Shown here piece after piece: positions 35,367-44,143 of a stretch of 64,000 nucleotides of DNA (position 1 is its first letter; the number at the start of each line of letters is the position of its first letter). Origin of the DNA: Mesotoga sp. UBA6090 (GTDB taxonomy: Bacteria; Thermotogota; Thermotogae; Petrotogales; Kosmotogaceae). A program made the position numbers and the translations under genes. A model generated the notes under the pieces. It was given only the letters and a program-made list of their open reading frames with translations. It had not been told where the DNA came from and ran no database searches. Where the stretch lies: the NCBI RefSeq assembly GCF_002435945.1, contig NZ_DIXC01000022.1, positions 8,666-72,665 of the forward strand, given 5' to 3'.

Positions 35367-36533
35367 TTAGAAGTACGATTCTTCCTTAATCAGTTTGCGC
35401 TGAAGCGTGGTAATAGCGAAAATTATCAGAAAGAGGACCATCGCGATCGCCGAAGCATAACCCATCCTCTGATATTCGAAAGCGTTCTTGTATATGTAAT
35501 AGGAAATCGTTATATTCCGCATGTTTTTTATGAGGAAGTATATCTGGTCAAAAACCTGCAGACAACCGATGATTCCCATTATCGATACGAAAAGCATCTG
35601 AGGCTTGAGAAGGGGCATAGTGATCTTCCAGAAGGTCTTCCAGAATTTTGCCCCATCGAGCTGAGAGGCCTCGTAAATGGATGATGGAATGCTCTGCAGC
35701 GCGGCCAGAAAGGTTATCATGAAGTAACCGGCGGTGGTCCATATATTCATGACCATAATAGCTCCCAGGGCCGTATTCGGTTCATTGAGCCAGTCAACGG
35801 CCTGAAAACCGAACGTTGAAAGGAGCCTGTTCAAGACACCGGGCTTGGAGTATATAAGCCAGAAGATCATGGAAATAGCCGCGGAAGAGGAAATTGCAGG
35901 CAGGAAGAAAACCGTCTTGAAGAATCTCTGCCCCATGATTTTCATGTTAGCCGCCACTGCCAGGAGCATCGCCAGCAACGTCTGGATGGGAACGACTACG
36001 ATGGAATAGACAAAGGCGTTCTTTAGCGAGATCCAGAAATACTGGTCTTTGAACATCTCCCTGAAGTTCTTGAATCCCACGAATTCAGGTACATATCTCA
36101 CGAAGAGCTCACTCTTTGAGGCCATGTATTTCCTCATGAAGTCTTTGACGGACACCGAACTGTTGAGCCTGCCCGCCAGAAAGTCTTCTACTATCCTGTC
36201 CACTTCAAGAAAACTACTTACGGCTTCCTTTTGCTCTGCGTTCAGTTTCACCCCAACATCCAGTGTCAAGAAAGTCTCGGGTTCAAAAAGAGAGAGTAGC
36301 TCATTCTTGACAAGCCCTTCTTCATCGGGGAAGACGCCCAGATGAAATGAAACGGATTCTTCAGGGACGAAGGTCATATTGAATTTTTGGGCTTCCAAGG
36401 GCTGGTAGTTGGTGAAGCTGTAGTACAGGCCCGCGAATACAGGGTAGATCGTGAAGATCAAGATGGTGATTATTATAGGCGCTGCGAAGAGATAGCCAAC
36501 CATGGCTTCTCTCGTTTTGAAATTCAGCTTCAT
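35367..36533 (-). CDS. Sugar ABC transporter permease, MalF type with long periplasmic insertion
   Basis: 388 residues, about 90 longer than the usual 290-300 because of an extra domain at about residues 45-150 between the first and second membrane segments (polar, rich in charged residues). The EAA loop is seen in SSIYEASQLDGAKFWKTFWKITMPLLKP (YEASQLDGA...MPLLKP) near 285-310. Such insertions in MalF contact the binding protein. Second transport gene after the binding protein, with a strong stem-loop in the gap between them. Confidence 0.9.
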   Translation of the reverse strand: MKLNFKTREAMVGYLFAAPIIITILIFTIYPVFAGLYYSFTNYQPLEAQKFNMTFVPEESVSFHLGVFPDEEGLVKNELLSLFEPETFLTLDVGVKLNAEQKEAVSSFLEVDRIVEDFLAGRLNSSVSVKDFMRKYMASKSELFVRYVPEFVGFKNFREMFKDQYFWISLKNAFVYSIVVVPIQTLLAMLLAVAANMKIMGQRFFKTVFFLPAISSSAAISMIFWLIYSKPGVLNRLLSTFGFQAVDWLNEPNTALGAIMVMNIWTTAGYFMITFLAALQSIPSSIYEASQLDGAKFWKTFWKITMPLLKPQMLFVSIMGIIGCLQVFDQIYFLIKNMRNITISYYIYKNAFEYQRMGYASAIAMVLFLIIFAITTLQRKLIKEESYF

Positions 36534-36555
36534 ATCGTCACCCCTCTAAAGAGAT

Positions 36556-36579
36556 CCGGGCGGATCGCAATCCGCCCGG
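36556..36579 (-). promoter_or_regulatory. Stem-loop between binding-protein and permease genes
   Basis: Perfect 10-bp stem CCGGGCGGAT/ATCCGCCCGG with a 4-base loop, 12 bp after the binding-protein stop and without a T-run. Such hairpins protect upstream mRNA from 3' decay or cause partial termination, giving more binding protein than permease. Confidence 0.7.
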
Positions 36580-36590
36580 CAAGAGACAGG

Positions 36591-37805
36591 TTATTCGGCT
36601 ACCCAGCCCGGATAATTCTCTTCGATAAGCGCAAGAGCTTCTGAGAGGCTCACTTTCTGATAGAAGAGATCCTTCAACAGCGAGTTGAGCTGGTCGTGAG
36701 CTCTGGAGAAAATTCCGCTTGGTGTCTTAACCATCCAGGGAATACCATACTCCGCGCCTCTGTAGAATGCCTGTTTCGTTGGATCGGTATCCTTTTCAGC
36801 GTTCTGTATGTTGGAGGCCAGTACTCCTGCTTCCGCGACAAACCGCTCCTGTCCCTTCGTCACAAGGAACTTTAAGACTTCCCAGGCTGCATCCTTGTTT
36901 GGAGTAGTTCTGTTTATGCTCCACGAGACCGTATAGACCATCGTCGACTTCTCAATAAGATGCGGCATCTCGACTATGCCGGTGTTCTTCAGAACTTCGG
37001 GGTAATCGCCAGCGAGGAATCCGATAGTCCAGGGGCCGGTCATCGCCATAGCCACACTTTCCTTTCCGTAAGCTTCTCCAATCCACCCTGCACCCAGGTT
37101 TGCCGGCTCCTGAGCGACTCCATACTTGTTGACCAGATCGAGATAGAAATTGAGGCCGAACTTGGCATCCGGTTTACCCAGAGCTACGTTTAGATTCTCG
37201 TCAACGATGTCTCCACCTGTTCCATAGACAAAAGGCAGTACCCTGTTGAGATCGGCCGCAAGAACTAGAGGGGTTTCAAAGCCTTTTCTCTTGAGTTGAA
37301 GCGCCTTATCAAGCATATCGAACCATGTGTCTTCGTCCGTAGGGTAGGCGACGCCGTACTGGTCGAATATTTTCTTGTTGAAAACAAGAGCAAGGGTAGA
37401 AAAGTCCTTCGGGATTCCGTAGATCCTATCCTCGTACTTGAAGGCTTCGATGAGATTTGGGTAGAACCAGTCGATGTCGAAATTGACGTCTCTTTTGATA
37501 TATAGATCTAGTGGAAGGAGCACATTCTGCTTGGCCAGTTCTTCGAACCAGAAGGCTTCAACATAGAAGATATCTGGAGCGGTGCCAGCAGAGTACTGGG
37601 TGACAAGCATTTGCCTGAAGTCCCCTGGTATTGGCTGCCATTCGACCACGATATCTGTTTGCATGTTGTTGAATTCTTCAACGTTCTTCATTATGACGGC
37701 CTCTTCAACAGGGTTTCCAGGCCAGCCGCTGATTCTGATGTTCGTGACCCCTAATGCCATTAGTCCAACTACCAAAACAACGCTTACCAACAAAAATCTT
37801 TTCAC
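36591..37805 (-). CDS. Extracellular sugar-binding protein (ABC transporter)
   Basis: 404 residues starting at a GTG with AAGGAGG 8 bases upstream. Residues 1-19 (KRFLLVSVVLVVGLMALG) form a signal peptide. The body is a family 1 solute-binding protein: DIFYVEAFWFEELAKQNVLLPLD near 90, GIPKDFSTLALVFNK near 125, AMTGPWTIGFL near 240, AAWEVLKFLVTKGQERF near 290. No lipobox cysteine is visible at the cleavage site. It delivers a sugar or oligosaccharide to the two permeases encoded just downstream. The operon's two glycosidases suggest an alpha-glucan-derived substrate. Confidence 0.92.
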   Translation of the reverse strand: MKRFLLVSVVLVVGLMALGVTNIRISGWPGNPVEEAVIMKNVEEFNNMQTDIVVEWQPIPGDFRQMLVTQYSAGTAPDIFYVEAFWFEELAKQNVLLPLDLYIKRDVNFDIDWFYPNLIEAFKYEDRIYGIPKDFSTLALVFNKKIFDQYGVAYPTDEDTWFDMLDKALQLKRKGFETPLVLAADLNRVLPFVYGTGGDIVDENLNVALGKPDAKFGLNFYLDLVNKYGVAQEPANLGAGWIGEAYGKESVAMAMTGPWTIGFLAGDYPEVLKNTGIVEMPHLIEKSTMVYTVSWSINRTTPNKDAAWEVLKFLVTKGQERFVAEAGVLASNIQNAEKDTDPTKQAFYRGAEYGIPWMVKTPSGIFSRAHDQLNSLLKDLFYQKVSLSEALALIEENYPGWVAE

Positions 37806-37820
37806 ACTAAACCCTCCTTT

Positions 37821-39632
37821 TCAGGCGTCCAGCGCCTTGGATATTACTAGAACAGTTCCTATAGACCACAGTTGAGGTGAGCAACTTGTTGGATATTCAA
37901 TCAACTTTCCAGATGTTTCAGATACTGACAGACCGCTAAAGAGCTCGGGGAGGCGATTGTCATGATGTTTCTCCTTCACTTTCAGCAGATCCCGGGCGAG
38001 CTGTCTGGCCTTTTCGTAAAAACCGTATTTGATCAGGCCAAGCATAATCAGTGAGTTGTCGTGCGGCCAGACACTTCCGTTGTGGTAGGAGAAGGGATTG
38101 TAACGCTTCATTTTGCTGGAGAGCGTTCTTATCCCCCATCCGGTGTAAAGTTCTTCGGAAAAGAGACGGTTCACCAACGCCCCGGCTCTTTCTTCGTCCA
38201 CTATGCCTGTCATTAGGCAGTGCCCGGGATTAGATGTTATTGAATCGACCGGTTTCTTGTTTTTATCCAGCGCCGTAGCGAAGTAGTTTTCGCTCTCCAG
38301 CCAGAAATCACGATTGAAGTTTTTTTTCAGGGCGGCTGCCTTCAGTGCATACAGAGTTGCCCTTTCCCCGTCCTCAAAGAGAGCCATAAGTTTTTCAAGA
38401 CATTTGAATGTATCATACAGATATCCCTGGACCTCTACTGGCGCCAGTGGAGGCTCTGCCAGCCTGCCGTCGGAGAAGCTCACGGAGTCGGCGGAATCTT
38501 TCCAGCTCTGAATAGAAAGACCGCTGCCTGAAGGTGCGAATTCGATGTATCCGTCGTTATCGAGATCAGCGTAAGTATCAATCCATTCGGCAGCTTCCAT
38601 GATGCTGTTTTCGATAGATCTTATAAAGTCCCAGTCATTAGTCTGAGAGTAGTACCTGTGGGAGAGCATAATGAACAGAAGAGTCGCATCGATCGATCCG
38701 TAGTATCTTTCGAAAGGTAACCTTCCGGCTAGCGATAGTTCATTCAAACGGGTTTCATGAACGATCTTCCCGGGCTGCCCTTCGTTCTGGCTGTCTTCTT
38801 CTTTGCTTTGAAGGTAAGTATGCACCGTAAGTATGTTTTTTGTTATTTCGGGAAGGAGATCCACAGTCTGGAGGCCAAAGATAAGGCTATCCCTTCCAAA
38901 AACCGTGGCGTACCAGGGTAGGCCTGCACCTGGAAAGTCACCATAGATAGTGGGAATCATGAGCATTTTGAGATCTCCCAGTTCCCTTTCATCCAGCAGC
39001 GAAGTCTTTTTGATAGGCACAATATCCTTCACGGGCCTTTCAGACAACATTTTCTCGAAAACAACGTCCTTCTTCACGTATTTGTCGAGCCTCAATTTCC
39101 CGGATACTCTCGCACTCTCGCCTGGCCGGATTTTCAGAGAGAGCGCGGACAGAGAGTTCTCAACGGTATCTCTTTCGAGGTCGCTCTCATATTGAAAACT
39201 CCTCGATGAAGAAGAGGAAAGAGTTCTCGGGCTTTCCAGCCCATTGTATGAGTCGTTCTCTCCCCTTACTGAGAAGATATCTTCGAAGACACAACTGATA
39301 TCATATTCAAAAGATATCCGAACTTCTTCCAGCGAATAGCTCCTCACCGTGAGCTCTGCGTGAAGAGTGTTCCCTTCCACCCGGAGACTTTCGGCGACTG
39401 CGATATCATAATGCGGGATTCCCGGTTTTGAACGCCCCAGATAATGGGTTTCAATCCCGTCCCATGAAAAATCTGTGTGTAGTCTTGTGAGCGTGAGCGA
39501 GGACTTTAAAATCATTCTGGATATGAAACGGGTATCCTCCAGATAAAGTCCGGCCGCCTTTTCACTCTCGCAGTCGATGAGACCTCTGTCATCGGTAACT
39601 ACCATAAGGTTTCCGTTCTTGAAAACCTTCAT
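37821..39632 (-). CDS. Glycogen-debranching-type glycosidase
   Basis: 603 residues. The N-terminal third is a GDE N-terminal beta domain (MVVTDDRGLID ... GLYLEDTRFISRM near 10-40). The C-terminal two thirds are an alpha/alpha toroid with GLPWYATVFGRDSLIFGLQT near 240 (WYATVFGRDSLI), SWKDSADSVSF near 380 and YNPFSYHNGSVWPHDNSLI near 510 (HNGSVWPHDN). These are hallmarks of bacterial amylo-alpha-1,6-glucosidase-like enzymes. Cytoplasmic by lack of a signal. The ATG overlaps the lacI-type stop by 4 bp, with TTAGGAG just upstream. Confidence 0.85.
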   Translation of the reverse strand: MKVFKNGNLMVVTDDRGLIDCESEKAAGLYLEDTRFISRMILKSSLTLTRLHTDFSWDGIETHYLGRSKPGIPHYDIAVAESLRVEGNTLHAELTVRSYSLEEVRISFEYDISCVFEDIFSVRGENDSYNGLESPRTLSSSSSRSFQYESDLERDTVENSLSALSLKIRPGESARVSGKLRLDKYVKKDVVFEKMLSERPVKDIVPIKKTSLLDERELGDLKMLMIPTIYGDFPGAGLPWYATVFGRDSLIFGLQTVDLLPEITKNILTVHTYLQSKEEDSQNEGQPGKIVHETRLNELSLAGRLPFERYYGSIDATLLFIMLSHRYYSQTNDWDFIRSIENSIMEAAEWIDTYADLDNDGYIEFAPSGSGLSIQSWKDSADSVSFSDGRLAEPPLAPVEVQGYLYDTFKCLEKLMALFEDGERATLYALKAAALKKNFNRDFWLESENYFATALDKNKKPVDSITSNPGHCLMTGIVDEERAGALVNRLFSEELYTGWGIRTLSSKMKRYNPFSYHNGSVWPHDNSLIMLGLIKYGFYEKARQLARDLLKVKEKHHDNRLPELFSGLSVSETSGKLIEYPTSCSPQLWSIGTVLVISKALDA

Positions 39633-40612
39633 CTCCTAACCTCTGAGGATTCTCTGACAATTAGCTCGACCGGAAGAATCGTCGTTTCCGTGTGGTCTTC
39701 GGATATGAGTCTGACAAGATTGATAGCGGCCCTTCTTCCGACCTCGTCTATTGGCTGGTGAACCGTTGTCAAAGAAGGTGAAACGTCCGATGAAATGGGA
39801 ATATCGTCAAATCCAACGACAGGCAGAGAAACTACCGCCTCTTTCAAGGCCTTCAACGCGCCGATGGCCATCAGGTCTGAAGCCGCGAAGATTCCGTCGA
39901 ATTGGCCAAGGTGTTTTTTCGTTATCTCGAAGCCGCTCTTTTCAACGAAATCTCCATTGCGGACGTGGAAGGTGAAATTCATTTCCTGCGCCGCTTTTTG
40001 AAAGCCGCGTTCCCTCCATAGAGAAACGCTTTGATCGGCGGGGCCGTTTATGAAGAGAACCTGCGAGCAACCTTTTCGGGCGAGGTACTTCCCTGCAATA
40101 TACGCACCTCCTTCGTTATCGGTATCTACGAATGAAATGTCTTTGTCTCTTTCGTTTCTACCGACGGCCACAAAAGGTATGTTCCGCAATTTGAGAAAGT
40201 CCACTCTTTCGTCTTCGTTTTTCAAGTCGAGTACCACAAATCCATCCACCAATCTTTTGTCTGTGAATACACGGTAAGTATCTATCACAGAGTTATGTGG
40301 TTCGTCGGTTGTCAGTATAAGATGGTAACCGAGGTGACTCAATTCGAGCGAGGTCTCTCTCAAGAAGATCGAAAAATAGGGATAGGTGAAGAGATAATCG
40401 GCGCTGTGCGGAACAATAATCGCAATCATCTTCGTCTGCTGGCTTCTGAGGCTTCGCGCCTGCTGATTTGGCACGTAGCCTAGCTTACTTATTACACTTT
40501 CAACTCTCTCGCGGGTCTTAGCAGATACCTTCTCTGGATTGTTTATTACCCGGGAAACAGTCGCAGTAGATACTTTAGCCATCTTCGCTATTGTGGATAT
40601 GTTTATATTCAT
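39629..40612 (-). CDS. LacI-family transcriptional regulator of the sugar operon
   Basis: 327 residues from the ATG at 40612, preceded by AGGAGT 7 bases away; an upstream in-frame start at 40648 lies inside the operator. The helix-turn-helix and hinge read STIAKMAKVSTATVSRVINNPEKVSAKTRERV (seen as VSTATVSRVINN) and the ligand domain ends KALKEAVVSLPVVGFDDIPIS. First gene of the operon, so it controls its own transcription along with the glycosidases and transporter. The palindrome at 40648-40663 is its likely operator. Confidence 0.92.
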   Translation of the reverse strand: MNINISTIAKMAKVSTATVSRVINNPEKVSAKTRERVESVISKLGYVPNQQARSLRSQQTKMIAIIVPHSADYLFTYPYFSIFLRETSLELSHLGYHLILTTDEPHNSVIDTYRVFTDKRLVDGFVVLDLKNEDERVDFLKLRNIPFVAVGRNERDKDISFVDTDNEGGAYIAGKYLARKGCSQVLFINGPADQSVSLWRERGFQKAAQEMNFTFHVRNGDFVEKSGFEITKKHLGQFDGIFAASDLMAIGALKALKEAVVSLPVVGFDDIPISSDVSPSLTTVHQPIDEVGRRAAINLVRLISEDHTETTILPVELIVRESSEVRR

Positions 40613-40647
40613 ATAAGCAACTCCTGTAAAAGATGTAATCGATTTCA

Positions 40648-40691
40648 ATGTAATCGATTACATTATATAGAAAGTTGGTTTTTAACAACAA
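40648..40691 (-). promoter_or_regulatory. Promoter and palindromic operator of the sugar operon
   Basis: A perfect 16-bp palindrome ATGTAATCGATTACAT (40648-40663) has the central CG of LacI-family operators. A -10 TATAAT (40662-40667) overlaps its upstream edge and a -35 TTGTTG lies at 40686-40691 (18-bp spacer). A second half-match ATGTAATCGATTT follows at 40632-40644, between the palindrome and the start codon. Binding there would block initiation: negative autoregulation released by sugar. Confidence 0.8.
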
Positions 40692-41590
40692 ACATGAATG
40701 CCGACAATGTGCAGGCATTTTTCCTGTCTATTCCTGTATAAAGACGACTGTATGGTTTTTTCTCACTATACGGGCAAATTTGGCAGAATTTCATAATTCC
40801 TGGATGTAAGAAATGAGAATAGTCTTCCTGGTTCTTTCGAGAGCAGTTTCAGGTTCCCAATTTCAGAACGAAAGCGGTGGGCAGAGACAAGAGACTGAAA
40901 GCGATGTGTTCAGAAGCTTGCGGCGGACTATATACTTATGTTTCCACTCTCCATATCGAAAAGCATCAGTGCCATGCAACCTTCTGGTCCAATATTTAGC
41001 TTGTGAACCAATAATACAAAAAACTCACTCATCATATTGTCCCTTGCCCTCGTGACTCCATTTTCTGCATTCAATCAACCTAGGGATCAGGATACCAGGA
41101 GATAGACTCTTGTTGTTGAGGTTTCCCTGGTCCTCCGTGACCGCAGACCCATCCTTCGAGCAGAGCCGCCCGACTCTGATGAAAACAACGTCGCCCGTCA
41201 ACGGTCTACCCTCCTCCGAGAAGACCGGTTCTTCGTTCCGACGCTACGCGTCCAGGTTCTTCATTCTTGGAATTAGATCCCGAAACAAGTTCGGGATGAC
41301 AGCGTTTGGTTGTTTCGAAACCGATACTTCTTTATTTCATACCCTTCTTTATCCTGCCTCGTCCTTCTTCCTCAATTCTGGCCTCACTATAGTCCGTTGA
41401 TTTCCTTTTCAAAACTGTCCGATCAGACATTAGCAAATCTATTTCATTAGATCTTTTCTGAGTTGAACGCTCCGCACTCATGATAATCCCATTGGAGATC
41501 ACAATCATCAGAATTAACTGTCAGAGAGGTATAATCAAGTTAAGCTGCATCCTCTGAGAATAACGACACGGGTGTTGAGGTGGAACCACT
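40692..41590. other. Repeat-containing intergenic region
   Basis: About 900 bp without a credible gene. Contains a copy of the dispersed repeat (core ACGTCGCCCGTCAACGGT near 41187-41204, then GACGCTACGCGTCCAGGTT near 41240-41258) and a short palindromic element ATCCCGAA-ACAAG-TTCGGGAT at 41277-41297 that recurs at 45607-45627 and, with changed stem, at 46048-46068. Confidence 0.55.
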
Positions 41591-42148
41591 GTGGATAGGA
41601 GCAAGAAGCAATATCGAGCAGAAACGAATAAAGAGAAAGTTCTTGATAATATTAGCGGGCATGATGCTCTTTTTATACTAAAAGCCTTGGCCAAAGAAGA
41701 TCGGAGCATTGCAAAACGTATTGAAGAAATTGCATTGGAATACCTGCGTGATATAGATGTTGAGAACGTTGCTTCTCAAGTGTACTATGCGTTGGAAGGA
41801 ATTGAAGTTGAGGATCTTTGGGAGCAATCAGGCAGCATGAGGTATGGGTACGTGGAACCGTCAGAGAGAGCGTGGGAAATGTTTGAAGAGGCTTTAGAGC
41901 CATTCACAAATGAACTGAACAAGTATCTCGACCTTTCACTGGACAGCGAGGCGAAGAATTACTGCATGGGTATCCTGAAAGGAATAAACCGGTTCGGCAA
42001 AGAATCAACATCTCAGTTCAAAGACTGGGCCGAAGATGCTCCAGATGAGTTTTTCGAAAGGGTCTTGGATGACTGGAAGAAGGGCTGCAAAACGCCTGAA
42101 CATATACAGGAAATGGAAGACTTCATCAAACGGGGTCTGGGAAACTGA
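41591..42148 (+). CDS. Helical protein of unknown function
   Basis: 185 residues from a GTG with GAGGTG 9 bases upstream. Not recognised. Predicted wholly helical and acidic; a repeated look (ISGHDALFILKALAKEDRSIAKRIEEIALEYL, then ERAWEMFEEALEPFTNELNKYLDL) suggests a HEAT/TPR-like solenoid. Related sequences would be expected in archaeal and bacterial genomes as stand-alone hypothetical proteins. No signal peptide. It is alone between repeat-rich intergenic regions, so context gives no clue. Confidence 0.7.
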   Translation: MDRSKKQYRAETNKEKVLDNISGHDALFILKALAKEDRSIAKRIEEIALEYLRDIDVENVASQVYYALEGIEVEDLWEQSGSMRYGYVEPSERAWEMFEEALEPFTNELNKYLDLSLDSEAKNYCMGILKGINRFGKESTSQFKDWAEDAPDEFFERVLDDWKKGCKTPEHIQEMEDFIKRGLGN

Positions 42149-42721
42149 CGGTTTGGACGAAGACTAACAATGGCTGGGCAGTATGGAAGAAAAGGTCGTT
42201 CTTAATCCCTTCTTTCGTGACAGACTCCATTTTTTACATTCAGTTAACCTTAGGGAATAGATACCAAGTGATTGTTCGTTCCAGAGGTAAGAGCCTTGTT
42301 CTTGGTTGTAAGGAAGACCTCGGCGGACGCAAGGCTGCCTTCGCCAGGAGGCCTTCTCAGGTCAACCGTCAACAGTCCACCGTCCTCCGAATCGCGGAAT
42401 GCCGGCGAAGATTGTACAGGGACGCAAGGCCGACTGAGTCGGGAAGTGAGGCTGCTGCGCAGGCCAGTCTCTGCCTTGGCAGAGACCAGTCGCACTTCGT
42501 GCGGCCAGTTCCGCTTCGCGGGGAAAGAGCAGCTTTGGTATAAAACGCTGTACAATGCGAAGAACCGTCCTAGGAAATGATTAAAAGTTAAGAGAGATGG
42601 AAAAAAACAATTAATCGAAGTCAATCTCTTCAATTTCTCCTTCTGATGACCGCTGTTTCATCTTCGAAATTGATCTCTTCTCTTATTGATTCTTAACCCT
42701 GACACCTTTCGCGAATCGACC
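42149..42721. other. Intergenic region with hairpin array and dispersed repeat
   Basis: No gene seen. Holds a partial dispersed-repeat copy (GTCAACCGTCAACAGTCCACCGTCCTCC region near 42360-42388) followed directly by the second hairpin array at 42430-42521. Confidence 0.55.
42430..42521. repeat. Hairpin array with GAAGTGAGG and GCCAGT linkers (copy 2)
   Basis: Five hairpins in a row: CCGAC-TGA-GTCGG, CTGC-TGC-GCAG, CTCTGCC-TT-GGCAGAG, CGCAC-TTC-GTGCG, CCGC-TTC-GCGG. The first two are joined by GAAGTGAGG, the rest by GCCAGT, ACCAGT and GCCAGTT. This copy contains both linker types, connecting copy 1 (29644) and copy 3 (63602). Confidence 0.8.
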
Positions 42722-43813
42722 TCAATTATTATTTCCGAGAAAGTGCCGATAAATTTCCGATAATCCATATCTTCGATTCTTGTTTGAGGGATCGAGTACT
42801 TCGAGAAAGCCATCTTGGACCCACTTATTTACTATATTTCTAACCATCCTGTCCGAAAGTCCCAGGTTGTTTGCCAGTTCTCTTACTGTCAAGGAATCTT
42901 TTGAAGCGAACATAGAGAGTACATTCTTCTGCCTATGGTCAAGTCTTCTAAAGAGTACGCGGTCTGAAGGAATCACTCCTTGAGTGAGAACTTGCTTTCC
43001 AGCTGCTTCGAAAACCTTTGCAAGCAATTCTACGAAGTATCCAATCCAGCCGGTAAGATCGGCGTTCTCTCTTCCCTCATAATAATTGTGATGGGGGTGG
43101 GTCATAAGAGAGTTGTAGTAGAGCTGAAGGTTGCGAGCATGATACTCCTCGAGAGAAAAGATTCCGTTCAGTCCATAGCCTCCCCTTTGAAGAATGAAGG
43201 TGGACAAGAGCCTTGCAGTTCTTCCGTTTCCGTCGTAGAAGGGATGTATAGTAACGAACTGGTAGTGAACGAGCGCCGCGATAAGTGGAACCGGTGTCTT
43301 ATTCCGGGCACCATGTTCCCAGTTAATGAGTTCATGCATAAGTTCTGGAACGTCCTTTGCTTCGGGAGGAAGGTAGATGATCGCATTAGTGAGGGAGTCT
43401 CTTATTACGTTTTGTTCAGTTCGATAAGCAGAGGGCTTTGCTCTGAGACCCTTCTCGACAATTGAGTGCGTTTTCTTTATAAGGTATTCATCGAACGATC
43501 TCAGTCCTTGAGCCCACTCCTCGATTTTGAGAAGTGCATCCCAATAATTCTTCACTTCCCTTGAATCTCTTGCTCTTTCTTGGATAATTCTTTGATTCTT
43601 GACCACCTCGCGCGCTTCCTGAAGAGTCAGGCGATTACCCTCTATCTGTGTCGAAAAGTGCGTTGATCGGATTCTCGCGCTTTCTCTTATTCGCGCAAGA
43701 GAGCTGAGAGGAATCTGCGCGTTCTCCAACTGACCCCTTATCTTTTCTATAGTCATAAGAGCGGCCGCTATCTTATCGGTAATTGAGTACCTGGGGACCC
43801 ATCTGGTTTTCAT
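42722..43813 (-). CDS. Fic-domain protein (AMP transferase) with C-terminal winged helix
   Basis: About 363 residues from the ATG at 43813, which has GGAGGAGA upstream. The inhibitory helix STQIEGN is at 54-60 and the active site HPFYDGNGRTAR at about 190-201, both intact, so this is a class II Fic enzyme held off by its own N-terminal helix. Fic enzymes move AMP from ATP onto protein hydroxyls. The C-terminal 70 residues form a winged helix (VRELANNLGLSDRMVRNIVNKWVQDGFLEV). The promoter carries two direct repeats 11 bp apart that this domain could bind. Target unknown. Confidence 0.9.
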   Translation of the reverse strand: MKTRWVPRYSITDKIAAALMTIEKIRGQLENAQIPLSSLARIRESARIRSTHFSTQIEGNRLTLQEAREVVKNQRIIQERARDSREVKNYWDALLKIEEWAQGLRSFDEYLIKKTHSIVEKGLRAKPSAYRTEQNVIRDSLTNAIIYLPPEAKDVPELMHELINWEHGARNKTPVPLIAALVHYQFVTIHPFYDGNGRTARLLSTFILQRGGYGLNGIFSLEEYHARNLQLYYNSLMTHPHHNYYEGRENADLTGWIGYFVELLAKVFEAAGKQVLTQGVIPSDRVLFRRLDHRQKNVLSMFASKDSLTVRELANNLGLSDRMVRNIVNKWVQDGFLEVLDPSNKNRRYGLSEIYRHFLGNNN

Positions 43814-43840
43814 AGGAATCTCTCCTCCCATCACAGTTCA

Positions 43841-43880
43841 ATTATACTAGACTTCCGATATACTTCCGATAAATGGAAGT
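43841..43880 (-). promoter_or_regulatory. fic promoter with repeated operator-like sites
   Basis: A -10 TATAAT lies at 43841-43846 (minus strand). Just upstream are two direct repeats of ACTTCCGATA (43851-43860 and 43862-43871), one helical turn apart, and a further inverted half GGAAGT (43875-43880). They cover the -35 to -10 region. I see no strong -35, which fits a regulated promoter. The winged helix of the Fic protein is the natural candidate to bind. Confidence 0.6.
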
Positions 43881-44143
43881 CAAAGATCACTTAAGAGGCC
43901 AGAGCGGAGAGAATAGAGGTGTGAAGATCAAAATCATTCCACAACCGCACTTACCGTTATGGTGAAATAGGAGCCTTCCTTCGTACCTTCGTCCCAAAGC
44001 ATAAACCAGTCCATAGATATGATCGAGAGCGCTTGAGAGGACAGAAGGCATCTTTCTAAATGAATCTGTCTGAAAACCCAGCAGATCGTTGAGTTCAGAT
44101 GAAGCCCTTTGCGTTTACGAAAACTTGTCAGAAATAGTGTAGA
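43881..44143. other. Short intergenic stretch
   Basis: 263 bp; no gene, terminator or repeat recognised. Confidence 0.4.
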
